Shown: one piece after another, positions 7,641 through 15,968 of the stretch
How positions within the stretch are numbered: position 1 is the first letter of the stretch
How the letters are laid out: the number at the start of each line of letters is the position of its first letter
Assembly (NCBI RefSeq): GCF_030651615.1
Contig: NZ_JAUSCG010000053.1
Location: 1-20,672, forward strand
DNA length: 20,672 nucleotides
From: Methanocalculus sp.
GTDB taxonomy: Archaea; Halobacteriota; Methanomicrobia; Methanomicrobiales; Methanocorpusculaceae
Direction: 5' to 3'
Translations under genes and position numbers: made by a program
Notes under the pieces: generated by a model
Told to the model about the DNA's origin: nothing
The model's database searches: none
What the model saw: the letters and a program-made list of their open reading frames with translations, nothing else

Positions 7641-9074
7641 ATGGGAGAGCTGCTGGATCGAATGGAGCCTCTGCTGGCAAAGATGCCGGCGGTGAAGGCA
7701 CCTGAAGGGCATGTCCACTTTAAAAATAAGCTGATATGGACCGCTGCTATTCTGCTTCTGTATTTTGTTCTGACAAACATACCGGTCTTCGGACTTGCGC
7801 CGGACTCAATGGATATCTTTGAGTTCTATCGTGCACTCCTTGCCGGTGCAAGCGGATCAATTGTCCATCTTGGTATTGGTCCGATTGTTACGGCTTCCAT
7901 CGTCCTTCAGCTTCTGAAAGGTGCTGACCTGATTCCCCTTGATACGTCTGATGCCCGTGGGCAGGTTATGTACATGGGTATGCAGAAGATGCTCATCTTT
8001 GTGATGATCATCCTTGAAGCAGCACCAAATCTGGTTGGCGGATTTCTTCAGCCGGATCCGGTAATAGCTGCTGCCTTCTTTGGAGGCAGCCTCTTTGCAG
8101 TATCCCTCCTGATATTCCTTCAGATCTGCCTTGGTGGTGTTCTGATCTTTTTGATGGATGAAGTGGTGACGAAATGGGGTATTGGATCAGGTGTCGGGCT
8201 CTTCATCGTTGCAAGTATTTCACAGGGTCTTATCAACGGATTCTTTAACTGGCTGCCGGTGACTGATCCCTACCCAATTGGTTTCTTCCCGCGTCTCTTT
8301 GCAATCGCATTTGACGGAGGAAATTTCCTTCAGTACTTTACAGCTGATATCATTGCGTTGATAACGACCATTGTCATCTTCCTCGTGATCGTCTATGTCG
8401 AATCGACACGGATCGAGATCCCCCTTGCTCATGCAAATGTCAGGGGTTCCAGGGCAAAATTCCCGGTAAAACTCATCTATGCCAGTGTGCTTCCGATGAT
8501 CCTTGTCCGTGTCCTCCAGGCAAATATCCAGATGTTTGGTATGTTCCTCTCAAGCGTGGGCATAACCATATTTGGTAACTTTGACGGAACGCAACCAATT
8601 GACGGTCTTATGTACTTCCTTGCTCCGATCAACACTCCTCAGGACTGGATGTGGTGGATGAGCGATCTTGGCCACGCGCCGTGGGAGGTATTAATTCGTC
8701 TTGGGATCGATACCATCTTTATGGTCGTCGGCGGTGCAATCTTTGCTCTCTTCTGGGTGAAGACTGCAGGTCTTGATTCAAGTCATGTCGCACGCCAGAT
8801 TCAGAACAGTGGTATGCATATTCCCGGATATCGCCGCAGTCCGCAGGTGCTTGAGCGGTACCTTGACAGGTATATTCCACGAGTCACCGTCATTGGTGGT
8901 GTCTTTGTTGGTGTTCTCTCGATTGCAGCAAACCTCTTTGGTGTGATAGGTGCAGTTGGTGGAACCGGTCTGCTGCTGACGGTCAGTATCGTCTATCGTT
9001 TGTATGAGCAGATCGCAAGCGAGCAGATTATGGAGATGTATCCGTTTATGCGGTCATTCTTTGGAAAGGAGTGA
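7641..9074 (+). CDS. secY: Protein translocase subunit SecY
   Basis: A 477-aa channel subunit of the Sec translocon (partners SecE and Sec61-beta are not in this window). About ten hydrophobic segments run from residue 32 onward. These include the first segment (WTAAILLLYFVLTNIPVFG), a plug-region stretch after it, the conserved GIGSGVGLFIV before the middle loops, and the cytoplasmic loop with ARQIQNSGMHIPGYRRSP near residue 385. A GGTGACCT site at 7633-7640 abuts the ATG. The uL15-secY-adk order is standard in euryarchaea. It starts 17 bases after uL15, the largest gap in the unit. Confidence 0.97.
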   Translation: MGELLDRMEPLLAKMPAVKAPEGHVHFKNKLIWTAAILLLYFVLTNIPVFGLAPDSMDIFEFYRALLAGASGSIVHLGIGPIVTASIVLQLLKGADLIPLDTSDARGQVMYMGMQKMLIFVMIILEAAPNLVGGFLQPDPVIAAAFFGGSLFAVSLLIFLQICLGGVLIFLMDEVVTKWGIGSGVGLFIVASISQGLINGFFNWLPVTDPYPIGFFPRLFAIAFDGGNFLQYFTADIIALITTIVIFLVIVYVESTRIEIPLAHANVRGSRAKFPVKLIYASVLPMILVRVLQANIQMFGMFLSSVGITIFGNFDGTQPIDGLMYFLAPINTPQDWMWWMSDLGHAPWEVLIRLGIDTIFMVVGGAIFALFWVKTAGLDSSHVARQIQNSGMHIPGYRRSPQVLERYLDRYIPRVTVIGGVFVGVLSIAANLFGVIGAVGGTGLLLTVSIVYRLYEQIASEQIMEMYPFMRSFFGKE

Positions 9075-9081
9075 AAACAGC

Positions 9082-9654
9082 ATGGCAGGAAAGAAGATTA
9101 TCATAACAGGTGTTCCCGGTGTCGGAAAGACGACGGTGATCACGCAGGCAATGGAGAGCCTTTCAGAAGCTGGTGTTCCTTACCAGAACATCAACTTCGG
9201 TTCTTTTATGTTTGAGGTGGCTTGCGCAGAGGGGCTTGCTCAGGATCGCGATCAGATGAGGAGACTCGATCGCACAATTCAGAAACGCCTTCAGAAGCTG
9301 GCAGCAGAAAAGATTGCAGCAATCGATGGGAATGTCATCATCGATACTCATGCATCGGTGAAGACACCGGCAGGTTACCTTGCCGGTCTTCCGGAATGGG
9401 TGCTCACTGCCCTGATGCCGGACACCATCGTCCTTGTTGAAACTGATGATGATCAGATTCTTCTCAGACGCCTCTCCGATACATCCCGTGTCCGGGATAT
9501 GGAAGGGGCAGCCTCAATTCGTGAACACCAGCAGATGAACCGTTCATTTGCCGCAGCATATGCGATGTTAACCGGTTGCACCGTTGCATTTGTTACAAAT
9601 GCTGATCATCTTCTTGAACATGGTGTTAAAGCGCTAGTAACTATCCTGAAATAA
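9082..9654 (+). CDS. adkA: Adenylate kinase, archaeal AdkA type
   Basis: A 190-aa enzyme that interconverts ATP + AMP and 2 ADP in the cytoplasm. The Walker A loop GVPGVGKT is at residues 10-17. The rest follows the archaeal trimeric type (YQNINFGSFMFEVA, DRDQMRRLD, VIIDTHASVKTPAGYLAGLP) rather than the bacterial Adk with a lid domain. ATG 9082 is chosen over an upstream TTG-type start because AAGGAGTGA at 9066-9074, overlapping the secY stop, is a strong ribosome-binding site seven bases away. Confidence 0.95.
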   Translation: MAGKKIIITGVPGVGKTTVITQAMESLSEAGVPYQNINFGSFMFEVACAEGLAQDRDQMRRLDRTIQKRLQKLAAEKIAAIDGNVIIDTHASVKTPAGYLAGLPEWVLTALMPDTIVLVETDDDQILLRRLSDTSRVRDMEGAASIREHQQMNRSFAAAYAMLTGCTVAFVTNADHLLEHGVKALVTILK

Positions 9655-9669
9655 TCCGGGAGTTTGGAC

Positions 9670-10296
9670 ATGATAGACCTGAAGAAGTATGGGATGTATA
9701 TCGCTTTCATTCTGGCATTTGGCCTGATGATGGCATATGCTGTTGAGTGGGTGCGTAACGGTATTGCCGGGATATTAGATCTTGCACTTGGACCTCTCTC
9801 CGATACCTTTGGGCTTCCATTCTTCGTTGTCATCCTCTTTCTCTCAGCCCTGACCGGATTGTACTCATCATTGATTCAGAAGTATACGATCGATTATGAG
9901 AAGATGCAGGATGTGCAGGCGAAGATGAAAGATTTCCAGATGAAGTACCGCGAGGCACAACTGGCAGAGGATGAGAAGGCGATTAAAAAGCTTGAGGTAA
10001 AACGTGATGCCATGATGAAGGATCAGCTTGAGATGTCTCAACAGCAGTTCAAGCCAATGGCATATATCATACTTGTGACAGTCCCGATCTTCTTCTGGCT
10101 TCTTCAGAGTCTTCATGAGATTGAGAATGGCACTGTACTGACTATTCAGTCTGCAATTGTCTTCCCGTTTAAGGGGATCATCGCGCTGAATGATCTGGCA
10201 CTCTGGATCATTCCCGCATGGATTCTCTGGTATATGGTCTGTTCGCTGACCGTCAGCCAGGTGATCAGAAAAGCTCTCAATATTGGGGGCATCTGA
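9670..10296 (+). CDS. EMC3/YidC-like membrane insertase (DUF106)
   Basis: A 208-aa membrane protein. Hydrophobic segments lie at about 8-26, 46-68, 131-150 and 170-195. A charged, coiled-coil-like stretch at about 75-125 (KMQDVQAKMKDFQMKYREAQ) separates the second from the third. This layout is that of the archaeal DUF106 family, which belongs to the YidC/Oxa1/EMC3 group that inserts membrane proteins. Location next to secY supports that role. ATG 9670 follows a GGGAG site; a TTG six bases upstream is less likely. Its stop overlaps cmk by one base. Confidence 0.88.
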   Translation: MIDLKKYGMYIAFILAFGLMMAYAVEWVRNGIAGILDLALGPLSDTFGLPFFVVILFLSALTGLYSSLIQKYTIDYEKMQDVQAKMKDFQMKYREAQLAEDEKAIKKLEVKRDAMMKDQLEMSQQQFKPMAYIILVTVPIFFWLLQSLHEIENGTVLTIQSAIVFPFKGIIALNDLALWIIPAWILWYMVCSLTVSQVIRKALNIGGI

Positions 10297-10826
10297 TGCG
10301 AATCACGATCAGCGGCCTTCCTGGTAGTGGAACCACCTCTCTTGGGAGAGCCCTCGCTTCTGAATATGGGTTCAGATTCATATCCGCAGGTGAGGTCTTT
10401 CGAGAGTGTGCACGTGAGCGTGATCTGGATCTCGGATCATTTGGCAGGCTTGCCGAGAGCGACCCGTCAATTGATCATCAGATTGATGAGCGGCAGAAAG
10501 AGATCGGAATGAACTCAGATGATATCATCGTTGAGGGACGTCTTGCAGGAAGAATGGTTGGGAACGCTCATCTCAGGATATGGCTTACTGCAAGTCCGAA
10601 ATGCCGTGCCAGAAGAATTGCAGAGCGGGATATTCAGGATGGCGATACCGCAGCTGCTGTTACGATTGAACGGGAACGATCAGAAGCACAACGGTACCGC
10701 ACCTACTATGGGATTGATATAACTGATCTCTCCTGTTATGATATGGTTCTCAGCTCTGAGACGTTTGGACGTGAGTCTCTCCCAAAAATCGTCTCTACTG
10801 CAATCAATGAACTGTTGAGATCCTGA
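10296..10826 (+). CDS. cmk: Cytidylate kinase, archaeal type
   Basis: A 176-aa kinase that phosphorylates CMP and dCMP with ATP. The phosphate loop reads GLPGSGTT at residues 7-14; the threonine in the usual lysine place is normal for the archaeal Cmk family. FRFISAGEVFRECARE and DIIVEGRLAGRM are further family segments. It begins on the last base of the EMC3-like stop (TGATG) and is the last gene of the ribosomal unit. The TruB gene often found after it in archaea is not here. Confidence 0.94.
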   Translation: MRITISGLPGSGTTSLGRALASEYGFRFISAGEVFRECARERDLDLGSFGRLAESDPSIDHQIDERQKEIGMNSDDIIVEGRLAGRMVGNAHLRIWLTASPKCRARRIAERDIQDGDTAAAVTIERERSEAQRYRTYYGIDITDLSCYDMVLSSETFGRESLPKIVSTAINELLRS

Positions 10827-10857
10827 TCTCAATTGCTTCCCGAAACGATACTTTTTT
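10815..10857 (+). terminator. Probable terminator of the ribosomal super-operon
   Basis: TTGAGATC at 10815-10822 and GATCTCAA at 10825-10832 form a perfect 8-bp inverted repeat around the cmk stop codon. With a realistic loop it would be a 6-bp stem and 6-base loop. Six Ts follow at 10852-10857. The T-run also forms part of a possible promoter for the next gene, so end and start signals may overlap. Confidence 0.45.
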
Positions 10858-10860
10858 AAT
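10841..10860 (+). promoter_or_regulatory. Possible promoter of the DUF2769 gene
   Basis: CGAAA at 10841-10845 resembles a BRE, and the T/A-rich TTTTTTAAT at 10852-10860 resembles a weak archaeal TATA box. A start 25 bases downstream (about 10880) would fall on the ribosome-binding site GGTGA (10879-10883), which is closer than ideal. Readthrough from cmk is the alternative source of transcript. Confidence 0.3.
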
Positions 10861-10894
10861 GTGGTACACCCCTCAGACGGTGAGGGATATCAGA

Positions 10895-11239
10895 ATGGAT
10901 ATTGATAAGTTTGAAAAGTATATTGCGCTCGTGACCGATCAGCCGCTCATCCTTAGTAGTGCCGAGCGTGCCGGAATCATCCTCACCCGAAAGAAACATT
11001 GTCTCTGCCCTACCTGTCCCACCTACCGGGAGTGTGCAGAAAAGGCAGATGATCGTGTATTCTGCACACTTGGAAAGAGCAGGAATGGTTGCATCTCCGA
11101 TGAGGAGAAGGGATGCATCTGTTCTGACTGCGTTATCTACCGTGATGTCGGATATAAATACCAGTTCTTCTGCACCCGGGGAAAAGAGCAGCAGCAGCGG
11201 ATACTCTCGGTCCTTGAGATGCGGGATATAATTCTCTAA
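10895..11239 (+). CDS. DUF2769-type cysteine-rich small protein
   Basis: A 114-aa soluble protein with ten cysteines. Two similar halves are visible: C36-x-C38-xx-C41-PTYR to FCTLGK (57-61), and C74-x-C76-xx-C79-VIYR to FCTRGK (93-97). The CxxCP[ST]Y pattern recalls DUF2769, a family of unknown function frequent in methanogens; the cysteines suggest a metal or Fe-S site, which is inference. GGTGA at 10879-10883 supports ATG 10895. An ATG at 10859 in the same frame has no such site and lies in the presumed promoter. It converges on the next gene with three bases between stops. Confidence 0.75.
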   Translation: MDIDKFEKYIALVTDQPLILSSAERAGIILTRKKHCLCPTCPTYRECAEKADDRVFCTLGKSRNGCISDEEKGCICSDCVIYRDVGYKYQFFCTRGKEQQQRILSVLEMRDIIL

Positions 11240-11242
11240 CTC

Positions 11243-11587
11243 TTATCCACACCCTTCATCGTTCTCATAGATTGATACAAGTTCCTGACTGACTCTTTTT
11301 GAGAGTCTTTCGGTTACAAGATCGAGGAGGGTTGAGAAGTAGAGTGGAGAGATGCAGCCGACACTCTCATGACCATTTCTGATCTCTCCCACCAGGTATG
11401 TAAATTCATCATCATTTAAACGTGAAAGGCGGTTAACAAAGTCCTGTTCGTCTGTGGAGTAATGGTTTGCAAGAGGTGGCAGAATTGACCTGAATTCGGT
11501 TCTGGTGCCATTGCAGATGAGGTCTTCACATTCCGGTGCAAGTTTTCTGAGGAGTGTGATGTCAAAGGGTGTCAGTTCACGTGCCAT
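11243..11587 (-). CDS. Hypothetical protein, 114 aa
   Basis: I do not recognise a family. The protein starts MARELTPFDITLLRKLAP and is mostly helical in appearance, acidic, with no signal peptide or membrane segment. Cysteines occur at 20, 25, 78 and 113 without a metal-binding pattern. Its stop is three bases from that of the DUF2769 gene on the other strand. It lies 65 bases downstream of the tandem binding-protein gene and in the same direction, so it could be co-transcribed, but it also has its own TATA-like element. Sense codon use resembles its neighbours, supporting a real gene. Confidence 0.65.
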   Translation of the reverse strand: MARELTPFDITLLRKLAPECEDLICNGTRTEFRSILPPLANHYSTDEQDFVNRLSRLNDDEFTYLVGEIRNGHESVGCISPLYFSTLLDLVTERLSKRVSQELVSIYENDEGCG

Positions 11588-11606
11588 CCTGTACGTATCT
11601 CTTTTT

Positions 11607-11615
11607 GATTATATC
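11607..11615 (-). promoter_or_regulatory. TATA-like element upstream of the 114-aa gene
   Basis: Read on the minus strand, GATATAATC is centred about 24 bases before ATG 11587. This places the likely transcript start at or within a few bases of the start codon, suggesting a leaderless or nearly leaderless mRNA. No good ribosome-binding site precedes the ATG, which agrees. Confidence 0.4.
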
Positions 11616-11652
11616 ATCTCTCTCTTACAAGGCGTATGGTCGGACAGTCTTG

Positions 11653-13728
11653 TTACTGTACGATCCGGTATACTCCGGATCTTATCTGGGCTACATATGT
11701 TGATCCGTCATACAGTGCTCCATATTCGGTGGTCATCCGACTTTGTTGGAGGGCTGTTGATACTGCGAAGGGATCTGTATCCCCTCCCCTCTCTGCTGCT
11801 TCGGCAATCATCATGATACCTGTGAATGCGCGCGCAGAGATGTCGTTTACCTCTCTACCCGTCTGCCGGACCATACGTGAATTTACATCACGGATCGTCT
11901 GGGATTCACTGACACTCTCTCTTCTATAGATGGTGGCGGCCATGATCCCTTCGGAGAAGAGGCCTGTGTTCCTGATGAATGAATCTGATCTCCAGGCATC
12001 ACCGATGGTGAAGATTGCATCCGGAGCATAGCCTGCTTCCCGTGACTCCATAATGATCAGTGATGCTTCGTGTGGGGTGCCTGCAGAGACGAAGAGGGGG
12101 GCATCAGGGTTGCTCATCATGATTGTACTGATGGCATCTCTGATCCCGTGTTCATCCTGATAGGTAAGATCTGTTCCTATTGTGTATCCGAAAGAGTTCG
12201 CTGTAGTTCGTACAATCTCAATAGTTTCTTCATATGCTCCATTTGAGAGGATTGATATGGTTTTATTGCCACCTCCGGTCTGTTTTCTGATGTCAGGAAT
12301 AGTAAAGCACCTGGTGATGTACGCCTCGTTATCAATGCCAATTGATATTTGAGGTTCAGTACCATCTGCTGATATCGTGGTTCTGCCATCCGGGGTGATG
12401 GTTACTTTTCCGATCACGGTTGCCTTGTCCGGTGGTTCTCTGTCATAGAGGACTGTGACCTGTGCATCAAAAAGGGATGGAATACCGCTACTCATCGCTA
12501 AAGGGAGTGTTATCGTTGCAGGTGAATTGATCACTGAAAGAGCGGGGTCGATTCCTCTTTTCACCTCATCAATGAACCAGTCTTCTTTGGAGCCGGAATC
12601 GATCAGAATGTAGACGGACATCGGTGGTGCGGTGATCGCTTTAACACTTTCAGTCTCTCTGTTTCGGATCTGGACTATCTCAAACCGATACGTGGCTCTC
12701 CTCTCCTCATCGAAGCAAACGTTCCCGAGTGCACCTTCATACTCCCGGTTCCAGTACCATCCTACAACACATTCGGCTTCTCCATTACAGGAGGATATGC
12801 GTGATGACAGGGTATTGGCTGCATCAAATGCCTCGGCAATACTACTAATAGGGCTCTTGAATTGCATCATAAGATCCTCAGAAAAGAGCGGATGGCTTTG
12901 TGACATCGAGGGTGTGAGGACAAAGACTCCCTCTGCCAGATGAGGGGATTCTATCCTGAGTACTATACTGCTCCGCTCAGATACGAGGATTACCGGATTG
13001 GCCCCACGGCTTTTTATTGCTGATATAAGTGCATTAACCTTCACCACACCATCAATGATATAGATCTCTGGTGGCATAGCCTGAAGAGGCCGTATGAGTG
13101 CTGAGAAATCTTCATCAGTCTGGTTATATTCAACCATCCTCACGTTCCTTCCTTTTGAGAGATCCTGCATCAGGGTGGCTAGTTCCATCCCCTCTTCAGT
13201 GTCGGGATAGAGGACAGCGATATCGGTATAATCTGCAAGAAATGGTTCAAGTGTTGAAATCTCAGTCTCTATGGGAGGAGTAAACCTGATGATATATCTC
13301 TTCCCCTCATCTTCCTGTGGAGGAATGGGGGCGGCTATTATTGCCATCGGTATGCCATACTCCTCAGCATAAGGGATGATTGCCTCACTTACTTCTCTTC
13401 CCGAGACGATGAGACCCTGGATAATCCCTCTCTCCATCTGATCCAGAAGTATGTTTACGGCTATCTCCGGGTCCCCTTGTGAGTCTGCGAAATGAAGAGT
13501 AATTGGGTGATCCTGTGATTGTATCATTCCTCTCCTGATACTATACTGCTGGGCAGATCCAAGCATTACATCATCACCGGTCAGAGGAAGGATTGCGAGT
13601 AATGACAACCGACTGTCTGGTGCTGCATAAGGATCTTCTGATTGAATCTGATCCCCTGGTATGTCTCCGATGGTATAGAAAACAGAGAATGCAAGAGCAA
13701 TGACAATGATGATAATAAGCCGTTTCAT
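11653..13728 (-). CDS. Membrane-anchored protein with two tandem type-1 periplasmic-binding units
   Basis: A 691-aa protein. Residues 3-20 are a hydrophobic anchor after MKR, with no lipobox cysteine. Unit 1 (about 42-355) is a full Leu/Ile/Val-type (Peripla_BP_6) fold: LLAILPLTGDD, then FADSQGDPEIAVNIL, the second lobe IAVLYPDTEEGMELA, and the end YEGALGNVCFDEE with EIVQIRN. Unit 2 keeps a clear second lobe (about 488-691: TISILSNGAYEET, SREAGYAPDAIF, closing with QIRSGVYRIV), while its first lobe (about 368-485) is degenerate. No permease or ABC ATPase is nearby, so ligand sensing outside the membrane is more likely than transport. ATG 13728 is preferred; GTG 13737 adds three residues. A TPR gene lies just upstream. 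Confidence 0.8.
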   Translation of the reverse strand: MKRLIIIIVIALAFSVFYTIGDIPGDQIQSEDPYAAPDSRLSLLAILPLTGDDVMLGSAQQYSIRRGMIQSQDHPITLHFADSQGDPEIAVNILLDQMERGIIQGLIVSGREVSEAIIPYAEEYGIPMAIIAAPIPPQEDEGKRYIIRFTPPIETEISTLEPFLADYTDIAVLYPDTEEGMELATLMQDLSKGRNVRMVEYNQTDEDFSALIRPLQAMPPEIYIIDGVVKVNALISAIKSRGANPVILVSERSSIVLRIESPHLAEGVFVLTPSMSQSHPLFSEDLMMQFKSPISSIAEAFDAANTLSSRISSCNGEAECVVGWYWNREYEGALGNVCFDEERRATYRFEIVQIRNRETESVKAITAPPMSVYILIDSGSKEDWFIDEVKRGIDPALSVINSPATITLPLAMSSGIPSLFDAQVTVLYDREPPDKATVIGKVTITPDGRTTISADGTEPQISIGIDNEAYITRCFTIPDIRKQTGGGNKTISILSNGAYEETIEIVRTTANSFGYTIGTDLTYQDEHGIRDAISTIMMSNPDAPLFVSAGTPHEASLIIMESREAGYAPDAIFTIGDAWRSDSFIRNTGLFSEGIMAATIYRRESVSESQTIRDVNSRMVRQTGREVNDISARAFTGIMMIAEAAERGGDTDPFAVSTALQQSRMTTEYGALYDGSTYVAQIRSGVYRIVQ

Positions 13729-13747
13729 TCTCCTCACGTCTTTTTTT

Positions 13748-15955
13748 TTATTTTATTAGATCGTGCAGAACACCGTTTCTTACCTGAATTACGTCTCCCC
13801 TTGATCTCATAACAGGTCCGGCTTTATCGTCTCTCTCAGAAAGCCTTTCATCAGTGTCTGGTATGATCAGGTTCTGATACCGCCTTATGAATGTTTCAGG
13901 TACATGATCGCCCCAGATGAAGAGATGTCTGTCAAGGATATCTATCTGATGTTTTCTCTCCTGATCAAGATCCTGTGTATCGTTCAACATGGTGAGATCT
14001 CTCTTCAGAAGATGATATTCTTCGTTCTCTGGCATTAAACCAAGAGCTGTATCGATGGATTCCATTGCTGCATCAAACTCCCCATTCTGTGCATGCATTC
14101 GGGCAAGTCCATACCATGCTCCGGGAAACTTTGTGACGACTGATACCGCATGGTTGTATGCATCCAGTGCCCGGGTAATCTGCCCCTGACTTTCATGCCA
14201 GTACGCAATCTCAGAGAGGAGCTGTGCACGTGACTCTTTATCTGTTGTAGTCTTAAGTGCTCTTCGAAAGAGTGTAATTGCAGTTTTAATCCCACATTCA
14301 GAGAGTACTTTTCCGGTGATTCTGAGGAGGTATGTCTTCTTGCTCTGTGCAACTGAAGCTTTCTGTATCAATTCTGTCAATGAAGATATCCGGTCGGTCA
14401 GATCGTCTCCTCTCATTGCTTCAATAAGGATAAGAAGACCATCATACTCTTCTCCATCCTCTTTTCCATCCGCAATCAGTACTTCCGCTGCATCCTGAAT
14501 GCTCTGTGTCTCAAGTATTCTGCGGATAATACGGGTTTCGAGGAGATCATCTTTACCAGCAGAACTATGCAAATCCCGGATGTCTGCATACCATGAGGCG
14601 CGTGCAACCCAGAGACGGGTGTCAGGCCGGTTTTTTACAGTGACCGATCGTTTAAACCATGTGAGGGCGTCATTGAACTGAAAAGCACCGAAGGCGAGGA
14701 TGCCTCGAATGAGTGTGTACTCAGCTTCTGCTCCTGCCTCAAGGTCTTTGAGAAGTGCATGGTTCAGGGTTCCGTCTCTCTGCATTGATCTGTTGAGTGT
14801 ATCCAGCCGGGAGAGGACTGTGTTGTTGAGATCTTCTTCTCCGATCAACTCTTCGATGATCGCATACTCGCGGTCAAACCATCCGGATCGTCTGCATGAG
14901 GTTGCTATCTGGATGAGCAGACGTCTTCTCTCCTCTCCATATAGATTGTGAGCGATCCTGATGAGACGATCATACATCCCATCGCCCTCTTGAGAAAGAC
15001 CAAGCCTGTCTGCGACTTCGCAGAGGTAGATGAGTTCATCGTTGAACGATCCTGCATCACTGCCCTTCACTTCACGGGCAGCTTCAAGAGCTGACTGAAA
15101 CTCCGGAAAGGCACGTTCCGCATCTCCGAGGTTCCGCGATAACAGCCCCATCTCTTTGTAACAGATCTGTTTTTGCACCGGATCTTCTGTTCTGGATAAT
15201 GCATATGAATAGAGTTCGCGGGCAGCTTCAATGAGATGTGTCGCAGAACAGTACCTGGCTCCATCAATCAGGGCATCGGTGGACTGTTCAAACATGCTGA
15301 GTGTCCGGATGAGAGGTGTCCATCCATCTTCGGGATACGTCTTATTCAGGATAGAGAGTTGTTCATCATATGATAATGCCAAAAACCATCGATATGCAAC
15401 ATCGGTGATGGCATCTGTGAGGGGATCTGAAGCGGATAGATCTTCGGTAATTTTCGAGAATGTTTCTGCATCTTTCTCCTGCATGAACGCCGAGATGATC
15501 GCGCGATCCATCGGATGGAGTAATCCCTGCCTTTCAGGTGGTGATGTCTGGATTGCAGTTGGATATGCGATCGTCTGGTAGATCATTCCTGCCCATTTAG
15601 TCTCCCAGTAGTGGAGAGGGAGTGCGGTTTCATCTGAGAAGAGGGTGCAGATAGTGTTTTGGCAATCGGTTATTGTGGAGTTTTTAAAAGAACTCTGTTC
15701 AGCGTGATCTTTTCGATCACTCATCGTATCAATAATTGCGCGGCGAAGCATCTCTGATGTCTCTGCATCTGAAGCGATTGTTGTGCAGATGCTCCATCGG
15801 AATGCGGGGTCGGTCGTTATCCTCCTCTGAAAGATTGTATGAAGAATCAACTCATTGAAGAGTAGCTCAGACTCTTCTGGTGTGATGGATCTAATCCGTC
15901 TTCGTATTATCGTGTGATCAAGGAATAACTCAGGTATATCTCCCGCGCGATGCAT
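13748..15955 (-). CDS. Tetratricopeptide-repeat protein, 735 aa
   Basis: A soluble, mostly helical protein without signal peptide, membrane segment or P-loop. TPR-like units are seen at about 264-297 (EMGLLSRNLGDAERAFPEF), 414-445, 576-609 (EIAYWHESQGQITRALDAY) and 610-643 (GLARMHAQNGEFDAAMESI). The first 250 residues resemble no domain I know, though they are helical and could be diverged repeats. A charged C-terminal tail of about 65 residues ends DVIQVRNGVLHDLIK. The binding-protein gene begins 19 bases downstream on the same strand, so the two are probably one operon. TPRs bind proteins, so a scaffold role is inferred; the partner is unknown. Confidence 0.8.
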   Translation of the reverse strand: MHRAGDIPELFLDHTIIRRRIRSITPEESELLFNELILHTIFQRRITTDPAFRWSICTTIASDAETSEMLRRAIIDTMSDRKDHAEQSSFKNSTITDCQNTICTLFSDETALPLHYWETKWAGMIYQTIAYPTAIQTSPPERQGLLHPMDRAIISAFMQEKDAETFSKITEDLSASDPLTDAITDVAYRWFLALSYDEQLSILNKTYPEDGWTPLIRTLSMFEQSTDALIDGARYCSATHLIEAARELYSYALSRTEDPVQKQICYKEMGLLSRNLGDAERAFPEFQSALEAAREVKGSDAGSFNDELIYLCEVADRLGLSQEGDGMYDRLIRIAHNLYGEERRRLLIQIATSCRRSGWFDREYAIIEELIGEEDLNNTVLSRLDTLNRSMQRDGTLNHALLKDLEAGAEAEYTLIRGILAFGAFQFNDALTWFKRSVTVKNRPDTRLWVARASWYADIRDLHSSAGKDDLLETRIIRRILETQSIQDAAEVLIADGKEDGEEYDGLLILIEAMRGDDLTDRISSLTELIQKASVAQSKKTYLLRITGKVLSECGIKTAITLFRRALKTTTDKESRAQLLSEIAYWHESQGQITRALDAYNHAVSVVTKFPGAWYGLARMHAQNGEFDAAMESIDTALGLMPENEEYHLLKRDLTMLNDTQDLDQERKHQIDILDRHLFIWGDHVPETFIRRYQNLIIPDTDERLSERDDKAGPVMRSRGDVIQVRNGVLHDLIK

Positions 15956-15968
15956 GAATTACCATATG

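Noticed and set aside
7325..7780. Minus-strand frame of 151 codons across uL15 and secY
   Set aside because: It is antisense to two certain genes, and its sequence looks random.
9868..10116. Leucine-rich 82-codon minus-strand frame
   Set aside because: It is the antisense shadow of the charged coiled-coil part of the EMC3-like gene; Lys/Glu codons read as Leu on the other strand.
12177..12389. 70-codon frame inside the tandem binding-protein gene
   Set aside because: It is an alternative frame on the same strand within a clear long gene, with no start signals of its own.
11653..13728. Substrate-binding component of an ABC amino-acid transporter
   Set aside because: No permease or ATPase gene lies nearby, there are two units in one chain, and the partner is a TPR protein. 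Transport remains possible only if the membrane parts are elsewhere.
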